Position numbers and translations under genes: made by a program
The notes under the pieces: model-generated
Told to the model about the DNA's origin: nothing
What the model saw: the letters and a program-made list of their open reading frames with translations, nothing else
The model's database searches: none
In this document: one piece after another, positions 45,444-53,945 of the stretch
How positions within the stretch are numbered: position 1 is the stretch's first letter
Layout of the letters: every line of letters starts with the position of its first letter
Assembly: GCF_010501075.1 (NCBI RefSeq)
Contig: NZ_QVMN01000010.1
Coordinates: 1-64,000, forward strand
Reading direction: 5' to 3'
Source of the DNA: Dysgonomonas sp. 25
GTDB taxonomy: Bacteria; Bacteroidota; Bacteroidia; Bacteroidales; Dysgonomonadaceae
DNA length: 64,000 nucleotides

Positions 45444-46655
45444 ATGAAAAAAATCCTGACACAGGCTATCATTATATTAGCCTTACTTATTACAGTAACC
45501 TCCACCCTGCGCGCGCAGGTAACTATCGGATCGGGCGAAGCGCCCAATGCCGGGGCACTATTGGATCTGAAGGAAGCAACAAATGGTACATCAAAGAAAG
45601 GATTGGGGCTTCCACGGGTAGAACTGACCAATCTGAAACCTACGACACCTGCCGGGCTGGCGCAATCCATCGGCAATGCCTCGGGCAGCTACAATCTAAA
45701 CGAGCATATCGGGATGATAGTCTATAATACCAAAGAGGTTGCCTTCAACAATATTACTTGCAAAATGGAAGGAGCAGGCCCTATTGGCTTATACGTTTGG
45801 GATGGTGGACAATGGCAACTATTGGGCAAAAAAGGAGGAGCAGGCACTGATGTACGGACAATAACCGACGATGGCACACAGGTAACAATTAGCTACAATG
45901 GTGAGACTACCAGCTACCACTACAGCGCATTCGGCGATGCGGGTTATTGGATGACCGAAAATTTGGCTACTCAATACTTGCCCGATGGTACGCAGCTACC
46001 CAAGCATACGGCAAATAGCTATACCGAGCCTCAATTTCGTATTCCTGCCAATCAGTCCAGTGTACAAGGTAAACAAGGACTACTCTACAATTGGCCTGCT
46101 GTGATGAATAAGAATATTTGTACTGCCAATATTGACCAAGGACAGATAGCAGGGGCTACACCCGGAGCAAACGAAGTAGAAACTCTCAGCGGCACTATTC
46201 AGGGTATTTGCCCTATAGGCTGGCACGTTCCATCGGATAGAGAATGGAATGATCTGGAACGGGAAATCACTACTAAGATGAACCAATATACTCAAACCCC
46301 ACTACCGGCTCTAAGTTGGACTGCCGAATGGGAAACCTTTGCAAACTATCGTGGTGCCACGATTGACGGTCATGGCAAGGCTATGAAGGCTAAAGACTCA
46401 GTTCTCAACGGTTACAACTCTAACGGTGATAGCAAGACGGCACATGACGGCGGCTTCGACGTGCTCATAGTTGGTTACGCTTACAATGGCTCAGCCTCTT
46501 ATTTTGGTAACTCCGCGGGTTTTTGGTCGGCGAGTAGTGGCGGTACTAACGTTGCGTGGCGCCGACACCTCATCAGTTCTTCTACTACCACACAAGTACA
46601 CAGAGGCGCAGTCAATCGCTACTACCTGTTTTCTGTTCGTTGCAAGAAAGACTGA
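45444..46655 (+). CDS. FISUMP-domain surface protein B
   Basis: A 403-residue exported protein with a signal peptide (MKKILTQAIIILALL..., cleaved near RAQ). The N-terminal domain is shared with A and C (QVTIGSGEAPNAGALLDL, LGLPRVELTNLKPTTP, LYVWDGGQWQLL; about 27-135). The C-terminal FISUMP module runs from about 165 (YWMTENLATQYLPDG) to the end, with GICPIGWHVPSDREWNDLE and FWSAS ... LFSVRCKKD. Between FWSAS and FSVRC lie about 34 residues nearly unrelated to A and C except for a central AW.R. The start is at MKKILTQ, not the in-frame ATG 11 codons upstream, because it gives a clean signal peptide equal to the paralogues. It is probably a lectin-like surface protein. Confidence 0.85.
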   Translation: MKKILTQAIIILALLITVTSTLRAQVTIGSGEAPNAGALLDLKEATNGTSKKGLGLPRVELTNLKPTTPAGLAQSIGNASGSYNLNEHIGMIVYNTKEVAFNNITCKMEGAGPIGLYVWDGGQWQLLGKKGGAGTDVRTITDDGTQVTISYNGETTSYHYSAFGDAGYWMTENLATQYLPDGTQLPKHTANSYTEPQFRIPANQSSVQGKQGLLYNWPAVMNKNICTANIDQGQIAGATPGANEVETLSGTIQGICPIGWHVPSDREWNDLEREITTKMNQYTQTPLPALSWTAEWETFANYRGATIDGHGKAMKAKDSVLNGYNSNGDSKTAHDGGFDVLIVGYAYNGSASYFGNSAGFWSASSGGTNVAWRRHLISSSTTTQVHRGAVNRYYLFSVRCKKD

Positions 46656-46718
46656 TGTGCTTCGCACAGTTACTTCGCCCTTCGGGCAGTTACAAGTTAC
46701 AAGAAACTTTATCTATAC
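46656..46718. repeat. S repeat downstream of FISUMP B
   Basis: Starts directly after the stop codon: hairpin GTGC TTC GCAC, then AGTTACTTCGCCC and TTCGGGCAGTTACAAGTTAC, ending TTATCTATAC. It is nearly identical to the copy after FISUMP A. Confidence 0.75.
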
Positions 46719-46749
46719 AAAGAAAGAGTTGGCAAGTAGAAGAGAAACC

Positions 46750-46829
46750 CACCTCCCCCTACCCCCTCCACAAGAGGGGGTAATAAAATAAAACAATAGC
46801 CTCCCCTTGTTGGGGGAGGTTGGAGGGGG
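46750..46829. repeat. C/G-rich double-hairpin block downstream of FISUMP B
   Basis: Hairpin 1 is TACCCCCTC-CACAA-GAGGGGGTA (46760-46782), followed by an AT-rich spacer; hairpin 2 is CCTCCCC-TTGTT-GGGGGAGG (46800-46819), followed by TTGGAGGGGGTG. The block at 63680-63773 has the same order and almost the same sequence. The G-rich strand of hairpin 2 has four G-runs that could also form a quadruplex. Confidence 0.8.
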
Positions 46830-46830
46830 T

Positions 46831-46931
46831 GAAAAAACACTGTATCGCGTCAAATATGTCAAGAGTGTCAAGTTTTAACTAAATTTCGGTTGATAATCAG
46901 TGATGTAGGTTTTTGCAGAACTTGACAACTG
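46831..46931 (+). repeat. R element, copy 3
   Basis: GAAAAAACACTGTATCGCG, then direct heptamers TGTCAAG-AG-TGTCAAG (46857-46872), core ATTTCGGTTGATAATCAGTG, and inverted CTTGACA (46921-46927). The first 60 or so bases are identical with the copy at 63776. It lies about 180 bases after FISUMP B and ends about 100 bases before the next gene. Confidence 0.82.
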
Positions 46932-47027
46932 TTTTGTTCGTGATGCAAATTCTAAATAGAACTTAAAAAATTGCAGCCTTTAACCGGTCGGAACAATATT
47001 AATTGTAGATTTGTTAAATATGCAGTT

Positions 47028-47927
47028 ATGATACAGTTCAAAGATATTACACTCGCCGACAAAAAGGCGATAGATTGTTGCCTCACGGGCAACCCATACA
47101 GGGCTTGCGATTTCTCTTTCACCAATTTGTATGCGTGGAAAGCGTGCTTCAAGACGATGTTTACCATCGAGCGCGAAACGCTTTTTCTCCGTTCGCAGGA
47201 CATCAACGGGCAATATTATTATATGATGCCCATCGGGAAGATGCCCCTCAAAGAGGCATTCGCGTTGATAAGGGAAGATGCCCGCCAGAATGGTATTCCC
47301 TTTGTGATGAAAGCTATATCCGAGCGGATGTGGATACGCATAGAGGCGGAGATGCCCGGTGAGTTCAGGTATACGCACGACCGCGACAACGACGAGTATA
47401 TCTACCTGTCGGAGCGGCTTATCAACCTGAGTGGCAAAAAGTTGCAGAGTAAGCGCAACCATATCAACCGTTTCAAAGCGGATAACCCCGATTGGGAATA
47501 CTTTCCGCTGACCTCGCAATCCGATTATCAGGAGTGTGTGGATATGCTCGACGATTGGGAAGATGCGCATAATGATGGCGACAAGGCGCTGCGTTGCGAT
47601 TATATAGCCACCAAATTGATGCTCGACAATTTTGAGTACCTCGGGCTTCGCGGAGGCGGCATCCGGGTGAACGGCAAGCTGGTTGCTTTCACCATTGGCG
47701 AACCGCTGACCGAGGATTCGTTTGTCGTACATGTCGAGAAGGCTTATGCCGAAATCAACGGGGCTTATACTATCATCAACCAGGAGTTTGTCCGCAACGA
47801 GGCGTCGCACTTCACCTACATCAACCGCGAAGAAGATATGGGACTGGAGAACCTGCGCAAAGCTAAGATGTCTTACATACCCGATATTCTTTTGCAAGAA
47901 GCTATTGTAGTACCTGTGAATCCATGA
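47028..47927 (+). CDS. DUF2156 (phosphatidylglycerol lysyltransferase C-terminal-like) protein
   Basis: A 299-residue cytoplasmic protein of the DUF2156 family, which has a duplicated GNAT-like fold like the catalytic part of MprF and FemX-type aminoacyl transferases. It shows PYRACDFSFTNLYAWK at the start, SGKKLQSKRNHINRF in the middle and INREEDMGLENLRKAKMSYIP at the end, all family features. It lacks membrane segments. Its substrate is unknown and lipid aminoacylation would be inference. The start is at MIQFKDITLADK. Its last four bases overlap the next gene's ATG, indicating translational coupling with the GNAT gene. Confidence 0.85.
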   Translation: MIQFKDITLADKKAIDCCLTGNPYRACDFSFTNLYAWKACFKTMFTIERETLFLRSQDINGQYYYMMPIGKMPLKEAFALIREDARQNGIPFVMKAISERMWIRIEAEMPGEFRYTHDRDNDEYIYLSERLINLSGKKLQSKRNHINRFKADNPDWEYFPLTSQSDYQECVDMLDDWEDAHNDGDKALRCDYIATKLMLDNFEYLGLRGGGIRVNGKLVAFTIGEPLTEDSFVVHVEKAYAEINGAYTIINQEFVRNEASHFTYINREEDMGLENLRKAKMSYIPDILLQEAIVVPVNP

Positions 47928-48694
47928 TACGCTTTGCCGACGAACATACGATAGCCGATGTGCGCCACCTGTGGAAAACATGCTTTGGCGACACGGATGA
48001 ATTTCTGGACATTGTTTTCGGAGAGCAGTATAAGTATGAGCATACCCTGCTCTACTTCGACGGAGGCGAGCCGGTAGCCGCATTGCACATGTTTCCTTAC
48101 ACCCTTTCATTTCATGGTGCGGATGTGCCGTTTTACTATCTGGGCGGACTTGGCACTATGCCCGAATACAGGGGGAGGGGATATATGGGGCAACTGATAC
48201 ATCGCTCGTTCGAGGTGATGCGCGAGCGCGCCATACCGCTTTCGATACTTGTGCCTGCCGAAGAAAGCCTGATGGCTTATTACAACCGCTTCGGGTTCGA
48301 GCAGGTATTCGAAAAGAGCGATACGCCTTTGCCCTCCATCAAGGAACTAATAGACAGAAATGAAACCTCAGAAAAGGCTTATCAGGAATTCGATAAGGTA
48401 TTTAACTGGCAGGATGTGACTGTTCAAAAGACTTTCGATAACTTTCTCGCCATTGTCCGCGATGCCGAAACAGATGGATTCCCCGATAAGTTCAACCTGA
48501 ACGGAATGGCCAAAATCATCGATGCCCCCTATCTGAAAGACCTATATAGGCAATCAACCGGCTTGGCTATCCACGAAGACAGAGACGAACGGCTGTTGTG
48601 CCGCCTCTTGTTCGGCTATAAAATAGATAAGCTGCCCAAGCAGTATCACCTGTTTCCGCAGCAAAGGCCTGTTATTAACCTGATGTTGGAATAG
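47924..48694 (+). CDS. GNAT-family N-acetyltransferase
   Basis: A 256-residue protein with a typical GNAT domain in its N-terminal 140 residues (YYLGGLGTMPEYRGRGYMGQLIH is the acetyl-CoA-binding motif A, with PEYRGRGYMG) and a smaller, less conserved C-terminal part. It overlaps the DUF2156 gene by ATGA. The coupling suggests the two act on the same pathway, perhaps modification of an amino acid or lipid, but the substrate cannot be deduced. It is convergent with the metallo-beta-lactamase gene, one base away. Confidence 0.85.
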   Translation: MIRFADEHTIADVRHLWKTCFGDTDEFLDIVFGEQYKYEHTLLYFDGGEPVAALHMFPYTLSFHGADVPFYYLGGLGTMPEYRGRGYMGQLIHRSFEVMRERAIPLSILVPAEESLMAYYNRFGFEQVFEKSDTPLPSIKELIDRNETSEKAYQEFDKVFNWQDVTVQKTFDNFLAIVRDAETDGFPDKFNLNGMAKIIDAPYLKDLYRQSTGLAIHEDRDERLLCRLLFGYKIDKLPKQYHLFPQQRPVINLMLE

Positions 48695-48695
48695 T

Positions 48696-49517
48696 TTAGA
48701 ATTCTCTCAATCCCGAAGCTTTGTGCCTGTTGAGTGTTTCGAGCCTTACGTCCGACGGTTTTACTCCTATCTTCAGCAAGCTGTCTACCACCGTGTTATA
48801 CGCTAATTCGGGATGGTTGTTTTCTTGGCTGAGGTGGCATAACCAGATGTTTTTCATTCCTTTATGATAGATTTCGGCAATAAACTGGGCCGACAGGTGG
48901 TTGCTGATATGCCCCATCCCGGATGAAATGCGCTCTTTCAGATAATACGGATAAGGCCCGTTGCGCAACATCGTCTCATCATAATTGGATTCGATAACCA
49001 AATGGTTGGCTCGTCCGGCATAGCGGCGGATAGTGTCCGTGAAGCGTCCGATATCCGTCAGCAGGACAAAGGTTTGCCCGTTGGTCTCGATGTGGTAGCC
49101 CAGATTCTCGATGCTGTCGTGCGGCACTTCGAAGGCCGTAATCTTGAGGTCTTTGATAAAAAAGGGTTCTTCCTTCCGGATGATATGTTTGCTGTTGAGG
49201 CTCTCTATCTGTAGATAGCGGCTGCGTACGATTCCCGCATGCACACTCTCGGTGGTGTAGATAGGGATATTGTATTTGTTGCTGAGGCAACCGGCCGTTT
49301 TGATGTGGTCGGCATGGTCGTGCGTGACAAGGACACCCAGAATGCGCTCGAACGAAACACCATATTCGCGCAGTGTCTTCCGGATGGTGCGTATGCCTAT
49401 CCCGGCATCTATCAGGACGCCGTATTCCTTTGTGCCGAGGTAATAGCAGTTGCCGCTGCTACCGCTTCCGAGGCTAAAGAACCGGAATTGTGGTTGCGAG
49501 AATAAGTCGAGTTGCAT
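48696..49517 (-). CDS. Metallo-beta-lactamase-fold hydrolase, YycJ/WalJ-like
   Basis: A 273-residue MBL-fold protein of the YycJ/WalJ type. It has the start SLGSGSSGNCYYLGT, the metal motif VTHDHADHIK (HxHxDH), a second histidine in FEVPHDSIENLGY and a later HISNHLSAQ. Homologues are predicted 5' exonucleases involved in cell wall coordination or DNA repair. It lies 22 bases after the PhnA-like gene and is likely co-transcribed. Confidence 0.88.
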   Translation of the reverse strand: MQLDLFSQPQFRFFSLGSGSSGNCYYLGTKEYGVLIDAGIGIRTIRKTLREYGVSFERILGVLVTHDHADHIKTAGCLSNKYNIPIYTTESVHAGIVRSRYLQIESLNSKHIIRKEEPFFIKDLKITAFEVPHDSIENLGYHIETNGQTFVLLTDIGRFTDTIRRYAGRANHLVIESNYDETMLRNGPYPYYLKERISSGMGHISNHLSAQFIAEIYHKGMKNIWLCHLSQENNHPELAYNTVVDSLLKIGVKPSDVRLETLNRHKASGLREF

Positions 49518-49539
49518 TGTGTTTGTCGGGATGCTTTTC

Positions 49540-49869
49540 CTACTTCTTGAGGAAGCATGTTTTCAGTACGATGCTCGAGCCTTCGATTTTGCAGTCTACC
49601 TCGGTAGGATCGTCGGTCAGACGGATGCTTCTTACCTTCGTTCCGCGTTTGATAACCATCGACGAACCTTTTACTTTCAGGTCTTTGATGACTGTCACCG
49701 CATCGCCGTCCTGTAGTTCGGCGCCGTTGCTGTCGCGCGGAGTATTATCTTCGGTTTGCACATCAGCCTCTCCGCTCCATTCGTGGAAACAGTCGGGACA
49801 TACATAATTTGTTCCGTCAAAGTAAGTGTTAGCCATGCTGCAAGCAGGACAATCTGGAAATTCTGCCAT
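49540..49869 (-). CDS. PhnA/YjdM-like zinc-ribbon protein
   Basis: A 109-residue protein with a zinc ribbon (CPACSMANTYFDGTNYVCPDC, two CxxC pairs) followed by an SH3-like domain (DGDAVTVIKDLKVKGSSMVI, KRGTKVRSIRLTDD). These are the features of the YjdM (formerly PhnA) family. Despite the name, members are not thought to use phosphonate. The start at MAEFPDCPAC is set by the -7 element at 49893-49900. Confidence 0.9.
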   Translation of the reverse strand: MAEFPDCPACSMANTYFDGTNYVCPDCFHEWSGEADVQTEDNTPRDSNGAELQDGDAVTVIKDLKVKGSSMVIKRGTKVRSIRLTDDPTEVDCKIEGSSIVLKTCFLKK

Positions 49870-49892
49870 GTTGTTGTTATTTGATTGAGCGA

Positions 49893-49900
49893 CAAAGATA
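49893..49900 (-). promoter_or_regulatory. -7 promoter element for the PhnA-like and MBL genes
   Basis: Minus-strand TATCTTTG (TAnnTTTG), 24 bases before the PhnA-like start codon. Confidence 0.6.
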
Positions 49901-49948
49901 ACAAAAGATAGGAGGCTATCCAAATCTTCCCCTCCGAATGGCGTTGGA

Positions 49949-50665
49949 TTAGCCTTTGCGCCAATACTTGATTTGTTGCAGGCGTTGTTCGGCCTGTTCC
50001 CTTGTCCAGTGCATCTTTTGCGAATAGTCTTCGCGTGGCCAGGTGTCTAAATCTTCTATCACACGATAGTCTCCCTGCACAAAGCCGTGATAGCCTTCCC
50101 TGTCTTCGAAAAAGACGAGGTTATATGTCCCGCACACGGGGCATTCCACGATTACCTTTCCCAGCCATACATCGTTTTGCGTATCGGATTCGTAGAAGGC
50201 TGCATCTCCCAGCATCTTGTATTGGCAATCGGTGCAGGTGATTTCAAACTCTTCCCGGATTCTTCCGTTATCAGATTCGCCCCTTTCTTTTGGCCTTCTC
50301 CAGAAGTAAAGTACTTTTAGGGCTTTTGTGGCAATAATCATAAACAATCCATAGATGACCCTGTTGAGGTGGAAGCTGACATTCACGCCTACAATCTGCG
50401 ATAACTCATAAAACTCGTGAGTGACATATTCCCGCTCCTCGGTTTCGATTATCCGCATCCCGCGGAGGTATTTCAGGTATCTTATCAGGATGCTTTTCTT
50501 CTGCCGGTCAGATGCATCCTGCTCCACGACATCGAGCAACTCCCCGACGCACCCGTCTACATAGATTTGGTATTCTTCCAGATCTACATCGTAAAAGGCC
50601 ATTTGTGTATGCTTCCTCTTTCGGAAGGTTTGCAGTTTGCGTATGGTTATCTCTTTATCAGACAT
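49949..50665 (-). CDS. Hypothetical protein with a membrane segment and zinc-ribbon-like cysteines
   Basis: A 238-residue protein. Residues 1-95 are a charged helical region; one hydrophobic stretch follows (about 97-117, RVIYGLFMIIATKALKVLYF); and the C-terminal part contains TCTDCQYKM and, about 30 residues on, VECPVCGTYNLV, two CxxC pairs that would form a zinc ribbon. No named family is recognised. It starts 10 bases after the DUF6340-like gene, so the two may be co-transcribed. Confidence 0.65.
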   Translation of the reverse strand: MSDKEITIRKLQTFRKRKHTQMAFYDVDLEEYQIYVDGCVGELLDVVEQDASDRQKKSILIRYLKYLRGMRIIETEEREYVTHEFYELSQIVGVNVSFHLNRVIYGLFMIIATKALKVLYFWRRPKERGESDNGRIREEFEITCTDCQYKMLGDAAFYESDTQNDVWLGKVIVECPVCGTYNLVFFEDREGYHGFVQGDYRVIEDLDTWPREDYSQKMHWTREQAEQRLQQIKYWRKG

Positions 50666-50675
50666 TCGGTTGAGG

Positions 50676-51656
50676 CTATTGTCCTATTTGCTCTTTGAGT
50701 TTATTGCGCGAAACCTGCCGCTTCTCCAAAGTCTCTTTATAATTATCGAAATGCTTGTGGATGTTTACGCTTTGGCTGGCGGGTAACAAGTCCAAAGCCG
50801 TCGACATCCATTCGTTGGCCTTTTCTATATCGTCCGTATATTCATAATAGAGTGCTATGTCGAATGCCAGACGGGCACGTTTGGCGGCTTTCTTCTCTGT
50901 CTCGAATGCCTTTTCCCATATGGCAAAAGCCTCGTTCCATTTGTTTTGGGTGATTAATGTCTCTGTGTCGTTTTCGGCGAAATATACCCGGTTCTGTAGG
51001 CTCCAGTAAGGGGTAAGCTGTTTAACCAATACTTCCGAGGCCATTTCTATGCCTTCTTCTATCATTTCCTTCGTCGACGGGAATGGGATAGGATTCCAGT
51101 TGTTATCCAATTTGTTCCAGTAGAGGGTGTCATTGAATATGAGCGGAACGTAAAGCTCCGTCCCGTCCATGTTGTACAGGCGCAGCTTAGAGATGATATT
51201 CATCGATACACCCGATGCGTATTCGATAGGAAGCTGTTCTGGAAAAGTAGTCATCGAGATGAAAAAGTTGTCCACCGAAATCACTGCGTCATTCTCCGTT
51301 TCGGCACAAATATCAGTCACATCTTTGGCCGAAAGCGGAAGCTCTTGCCAGTAAGCCGTATCGGAGCGCATCTCGTAAGGGTATATCTCTACACTACCGA
51401 AAAAGTGCGCATCGGTCAGTTGCTTTTGCAGTTCTTCTACAAAAGAAACTTTGATACTGTCGAAGGTTATCAGTCCTTCTTCGGGCTCGCCTTCGTAAGG
51501 GGCGACTAAAGCATTGTCGGCAAGGATGATATTCACCACTTCGGGCGGAAGTGTTATATGGGCAGGTTCTTTCACTTCGAACGCTGTATGCTTCACGCTG
51601 ATACACGAGCCTAAAAATGCAGGGAGCAATAGTGTCAATAGAAATGCCTTTTTCAT
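50676..51656 (-). CDS. DUF6340-like lipoprotein
   Basis: A 326-residue protein with a lipoprotein signal (LLPAFLGSCISVKH; C18). The mature part has the order of the DUF6340 family in Bacteroidetes: a beta-rich N-terminal domain with PPEVVNIILADNALV and DAVISVDNFF, and a helical, TPR-like C-terminal third (WNEAFAIWEKAFETEKKAAKRARLAFDIALYYEY, split here for length: FAIWEKAFETEKKAAKRA, RLAFDIALYYEYTDD). The function is unknown and it is presumed to sit in the outer membrane. The start is at the second ATG (MKKAFLL). Confidence 0.75.
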   Translation of the reverse strand: MKKAFLLTLLLPAFLGSCISVKHTAFEVKEPAHITLPPEVVNIILADNALVAPYEGEPEEGLITFDSIKVSFVEELQKQLTDAHFFGSVEIYPYEMRSDTAYWQELPLSAKDVTDICAETENDAVISVDNFFISMTTFPEQLPIEYASGVSMNIISKLRLYNMDGTELYVPLIFNDTLYWNKLDNNWNPIPFPSTKEMIEEGIEMASEVLVKQLTPYWSLQNRVYFAENDTETLITQNKWNEAFAIWEKAFETEKKAAKRARLAFDIALYYEYTDDIEKANEWMSTALDLLPASQSVNIHKHFDNYKETLEKRQVSRNKLKEQIGQ

Positions 51657-51724
51657 ATTCAAAATCTTGTTTTAGCAGACAGCTAAGTCTGGTGACGAAT
51701 TAACAATATCGAATCATAAAAGTA

Positions 51725-51732
51725 CAAATTTA
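51725..51732 (-). promoter_or_regulatory. -7 promoter element for the DUF6340-like operon
   Basis: Minus-strand TAAATTTG (TAnnTTTG) about 70 bases upstream of the lipoprotein start. Confidence 0.4.
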
Positions 51733-51746
51733 TATAGAATAACATC

Positions 51747-51777
51747 TTTGATTGCACTGAAAAATGCTTTATCTTTG
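51747..51777 (+). promoter_or_regulatory. Full Bacteroidetes promoter for the 51814 lipoprotein
   Basis: TTTG (51747-51750), a 19-base spacer, and TATCTTTG (51770-51777) match the -33/-7 consensus in full; the ATG follows 36 bases later. This is the clearest promoter in the window. Confidence 0.75.
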
Positions 51778-51813
51778 CTCATATTTTACTAACACATAAA
51801 AGTCTAATCAGCA

Positions 51814-52305
51814 ATGAAAAAAGTAATTTACCTCCCATTTTTCCTTGTATTTGCCTCTCTGTTGACTGCCTGTAGTTTTAGCGCAGGAACAAAAGCAAAA
51901 CCTACTGTAGGCCTTTCTTATTCCTACAATGGCTTTCGTATAGATGACGTGAAAGTATTCGATACGAATAAAAATACTCCCCTGAAAAGCAAAGAGATAG
52001 CCATGGGGAAAACCTTGTTTATCAGCATCGAGAACCTCACCGGATTTACGGTTGAAGACGGCAAAATATATCCGGGCGGCGAATTGACGGTAACCGATCC
52101 TGACGGGAATGTCGTTTTGGAGGGTAGCGATTTGTATAAAGGTGAAGCCGGTTACGACCCGGGCACAAATGTATTCTCGCTGACAGTCCGGATGGGTGCC
52201 CCGATTGTAGCTGGCAAGGAGTACATAACTTCCGGCCGGATATACGATCTGAAAAATCCTGATAACGAACTGAATATAACCGTTAAGAGCGAGGTGGTTA
52301 AATAA
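51814..52305 (+). CDS. Hypothetical lipoprotein
   Basis: A 163-residue protein with a lipoprotein signal (VFASLLTACSFSAG; C20). The mature domain is Ig-like, with strands such as GLSYSYNGFRIDDVKVF, LFISIENLTGFTVEDGKIYPG and VFSLTVRMGAPIVAGKEY. No family is recognised. It has a full consensus promoter and lies just upstream of guaA, which has its own promoter. Confidence 0.7.
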   Translation: MKKVIYLPFFLVFASLLTACSFSAGTKAKPTVGLSYSYNGFRIDDVKVFDTNKNTPLKSKEIAMGKTLFISIENLTGFTVEDGKIYPGGELTVTDPDGNVVLEGSDLYKGEAGYDPGTNVFSLTVRMGAPIVAGKEYITSGRIYDLKNPDNELNITVKSEVVK

Positions 52306-52352
52306 CATAAATTTATATAGGAAACACTTTCTTGGCTATCGAAAAAAATAAG

Positions 52353-52360
52353 TATCTTTG
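52353..52360 (+). promoter_or_regulatory. -7 promoter element for guaA
   Basis: TATCTTTG, 30 bases before the guaA ATG, with CTTTCTTGG about 18 bases further upstream in the -33 position. No purine riboswitch is recognisable in the short leader. Confidence 0.6.
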
Positions 52361-52389
52361 TGCGCATCTAAATAATAATATTATTCAGC

Positions 52390-53910
52390 ATGCACGAGAA
52401 AATTATCATCCTCGATTTTGGTTCGCAAACCACCCAGCTAATCGGTCGCAGAGTCAGAGACCTGAATACTTACTGCGAAATAGTTCCTTACAACAAGTTT
52501 CCTTTCGGCGATACAACGGTAAAAGGTGTAATCCTTTCGGGTAGCCCTTTTTCGGTGAATGATGCTCAATCGTTCAAGCCGGATCTCAGTCAGATTCGCG
52601 GCAAATATCCGGTATTGGGTATATGCTACGGGGCGCAATACCTGGCCTATTCCTCCGGAGGAAAGGTCGAAAAAGGCGATTCGCGCGAGTATGGACGTGC
52701 CCATTTGGATAAAATCAATGCTAACGAACCGCTATTCGACGGAATCCCCGAAGGTACACAGGTATGGATGTCGCACGGCGATACCATCACCTATCTGCCC
52801 GATAACTTCGAGGTGATAGCCAGCACGAAGGATGTAAAGAATGCTGCATACAAAATAAACGGAGAAACAACCTGGGCTGTGCAATACCATCCCGAAGTAT
52901 TCCATACAACAGACGGAACGCGTCTGTTGAGCAACTTCCTGAACATGTGTGGGGTGAAACGCGACTGGTCGCCTGTTTCGTTCATCGAATCCACTGTTGC
53001 CGAGTTGAAACAGCAATTGGGCGACGACAAAGTAATCCTTGCCCTTTCGGGAGGTGTGGATTCATCCGTTACAGCCGTGTTGTTGAACAGGGCAATCGGC
53101 AAAAACCTGACATGTATCTTTGTTGATCACGGTTTGCTCCGCAAAAACGAATTCGAGCAGGTGTTGAAAGACTATGAGCATTTAGGGCTGAACGTTATCG
53201 GTATAAATGCCCGCGACAGATTCTACAAGGCATTGGCGGGAGTGACAGATCCGGAGCAGAAACGCAAAATCATCGGAAAAGGATTTATCGACGTATTCGA
53301 TGAGGAGGCGCATAAACTGAACAATATTAAATGGCTCGGACAGGGAACTATCTACCCTGATATCATCGAGTCTCTCTCCATAACAGGCACAGTTATCAAG
53401 TCTCACCACAATGTAGGTGGATTGCCTGAAAAAATGAACCTTAAATTAGTTGAGCCGCTTCGCCTGCTATTCAAGGACGAAGTTCGCAAGGTCGGACTGG
53501 AGCTCGGCATGATGGAACATTTGATCAAGCGTCACCCGTTCCCGGGACCGGGGCTTGGCATCCGCATATTGGGCGATATTACGCCCGAAAAAGTAGAGAT
53601 CGTTCAGAATGCAGACGATATATTTATCCGTGCTTTGCGCGAGCATAAACTCTACGATCAGGTTTGGCAGGCAGGGGCAATCCTGTTGCCTGTGCAGTCA
53701 GTCGGCGTGATGGGCGACGAGCGTACGTATGAAAACACGATAGCCTTGCGCTCCGTGACTTCTACCGATGCCATGACAGCCGATTGGGCACATCTTCCGT
53801 ACGAGTTTCTGGCGAAGGTATCGAACGAAATCATCAATAAGGTAAAAGGCGTCAACCGCGTCGTTTACGATATTTCGTCCAAACCGCCTGCAACCATCGA
53901 GTGGGAATAA
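52390..53910 (+). CDS. guaA: GMP synthase (glutamine-hydrolysing)
   Basis: Converts XMP to GMP with ATP and glutamine-derived ammonia. The 506-residue protein has a class I amidotransferase domain ([11 protein letters not shown] with the catalytic cysteine and YHPEVFHT with histidine and glutamate), the ATP-pyrophosphatase domain with [11 protein letters not shown], and the C-terminal dimerisation domain ending KPPATIEWE. The permease gene follows after 35 bases, then xpt, so XMP/xanthine supply and GMP formation are clustered. Confidence 0.98.
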   Translation: MHEKIIILDFGSQTTQLIGRRVRDLNTYCEIVPYNKFPFGDTTVKGVILSGSPFSVNDAQSFKPDLSQIRGKYPVLGICYGAQYLAYSSGGKVEKGDSREYGRAHLDKINANEPLFDGIPEGTQVWMSHGDTITYLPDNFEVIASTKDVKNAAYKINGETTWAVQYHPEVFHTTDGTRLLSNFLNMCGVKRDWSPVSFIESTVAELKQQLGDDKVILALSGGVDSSVTAVLLNRAIGKNLTCIFVDHGLLRKNEFEQVLKDYEHLGLNVIGINARDRFYKALAGVTDPEQKRKIIGKGFIDVFDEEAHKLNNIKWLGQGTIYPDIIESLSITGTVIKSHHNVGGLPEKMNLKLVEPLRLLFKDEVRKVGLELGMMEHLIKRHPFPGPGLGIRILGDITPEKVEIVQNADDIFIRALREHKLYDQVWQAGAILLPVQSVGVMGDERTYENTIALRSVTSTDAMTADWAHLPYEFLAKVSNEIINKVKGVNRVVYDISSKPPATIEWE

Positions 53911-53945
53911 TCCCCACTCTTTTTTTATTATAATTATTCTCATCA

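Noticed and set aside
52306-52389. Purine riboswitch upstream of guaA
   Set aside because: The leader after the -7 element is only about 25 bases, too short for a purine aptamer, and no such fold is visible.
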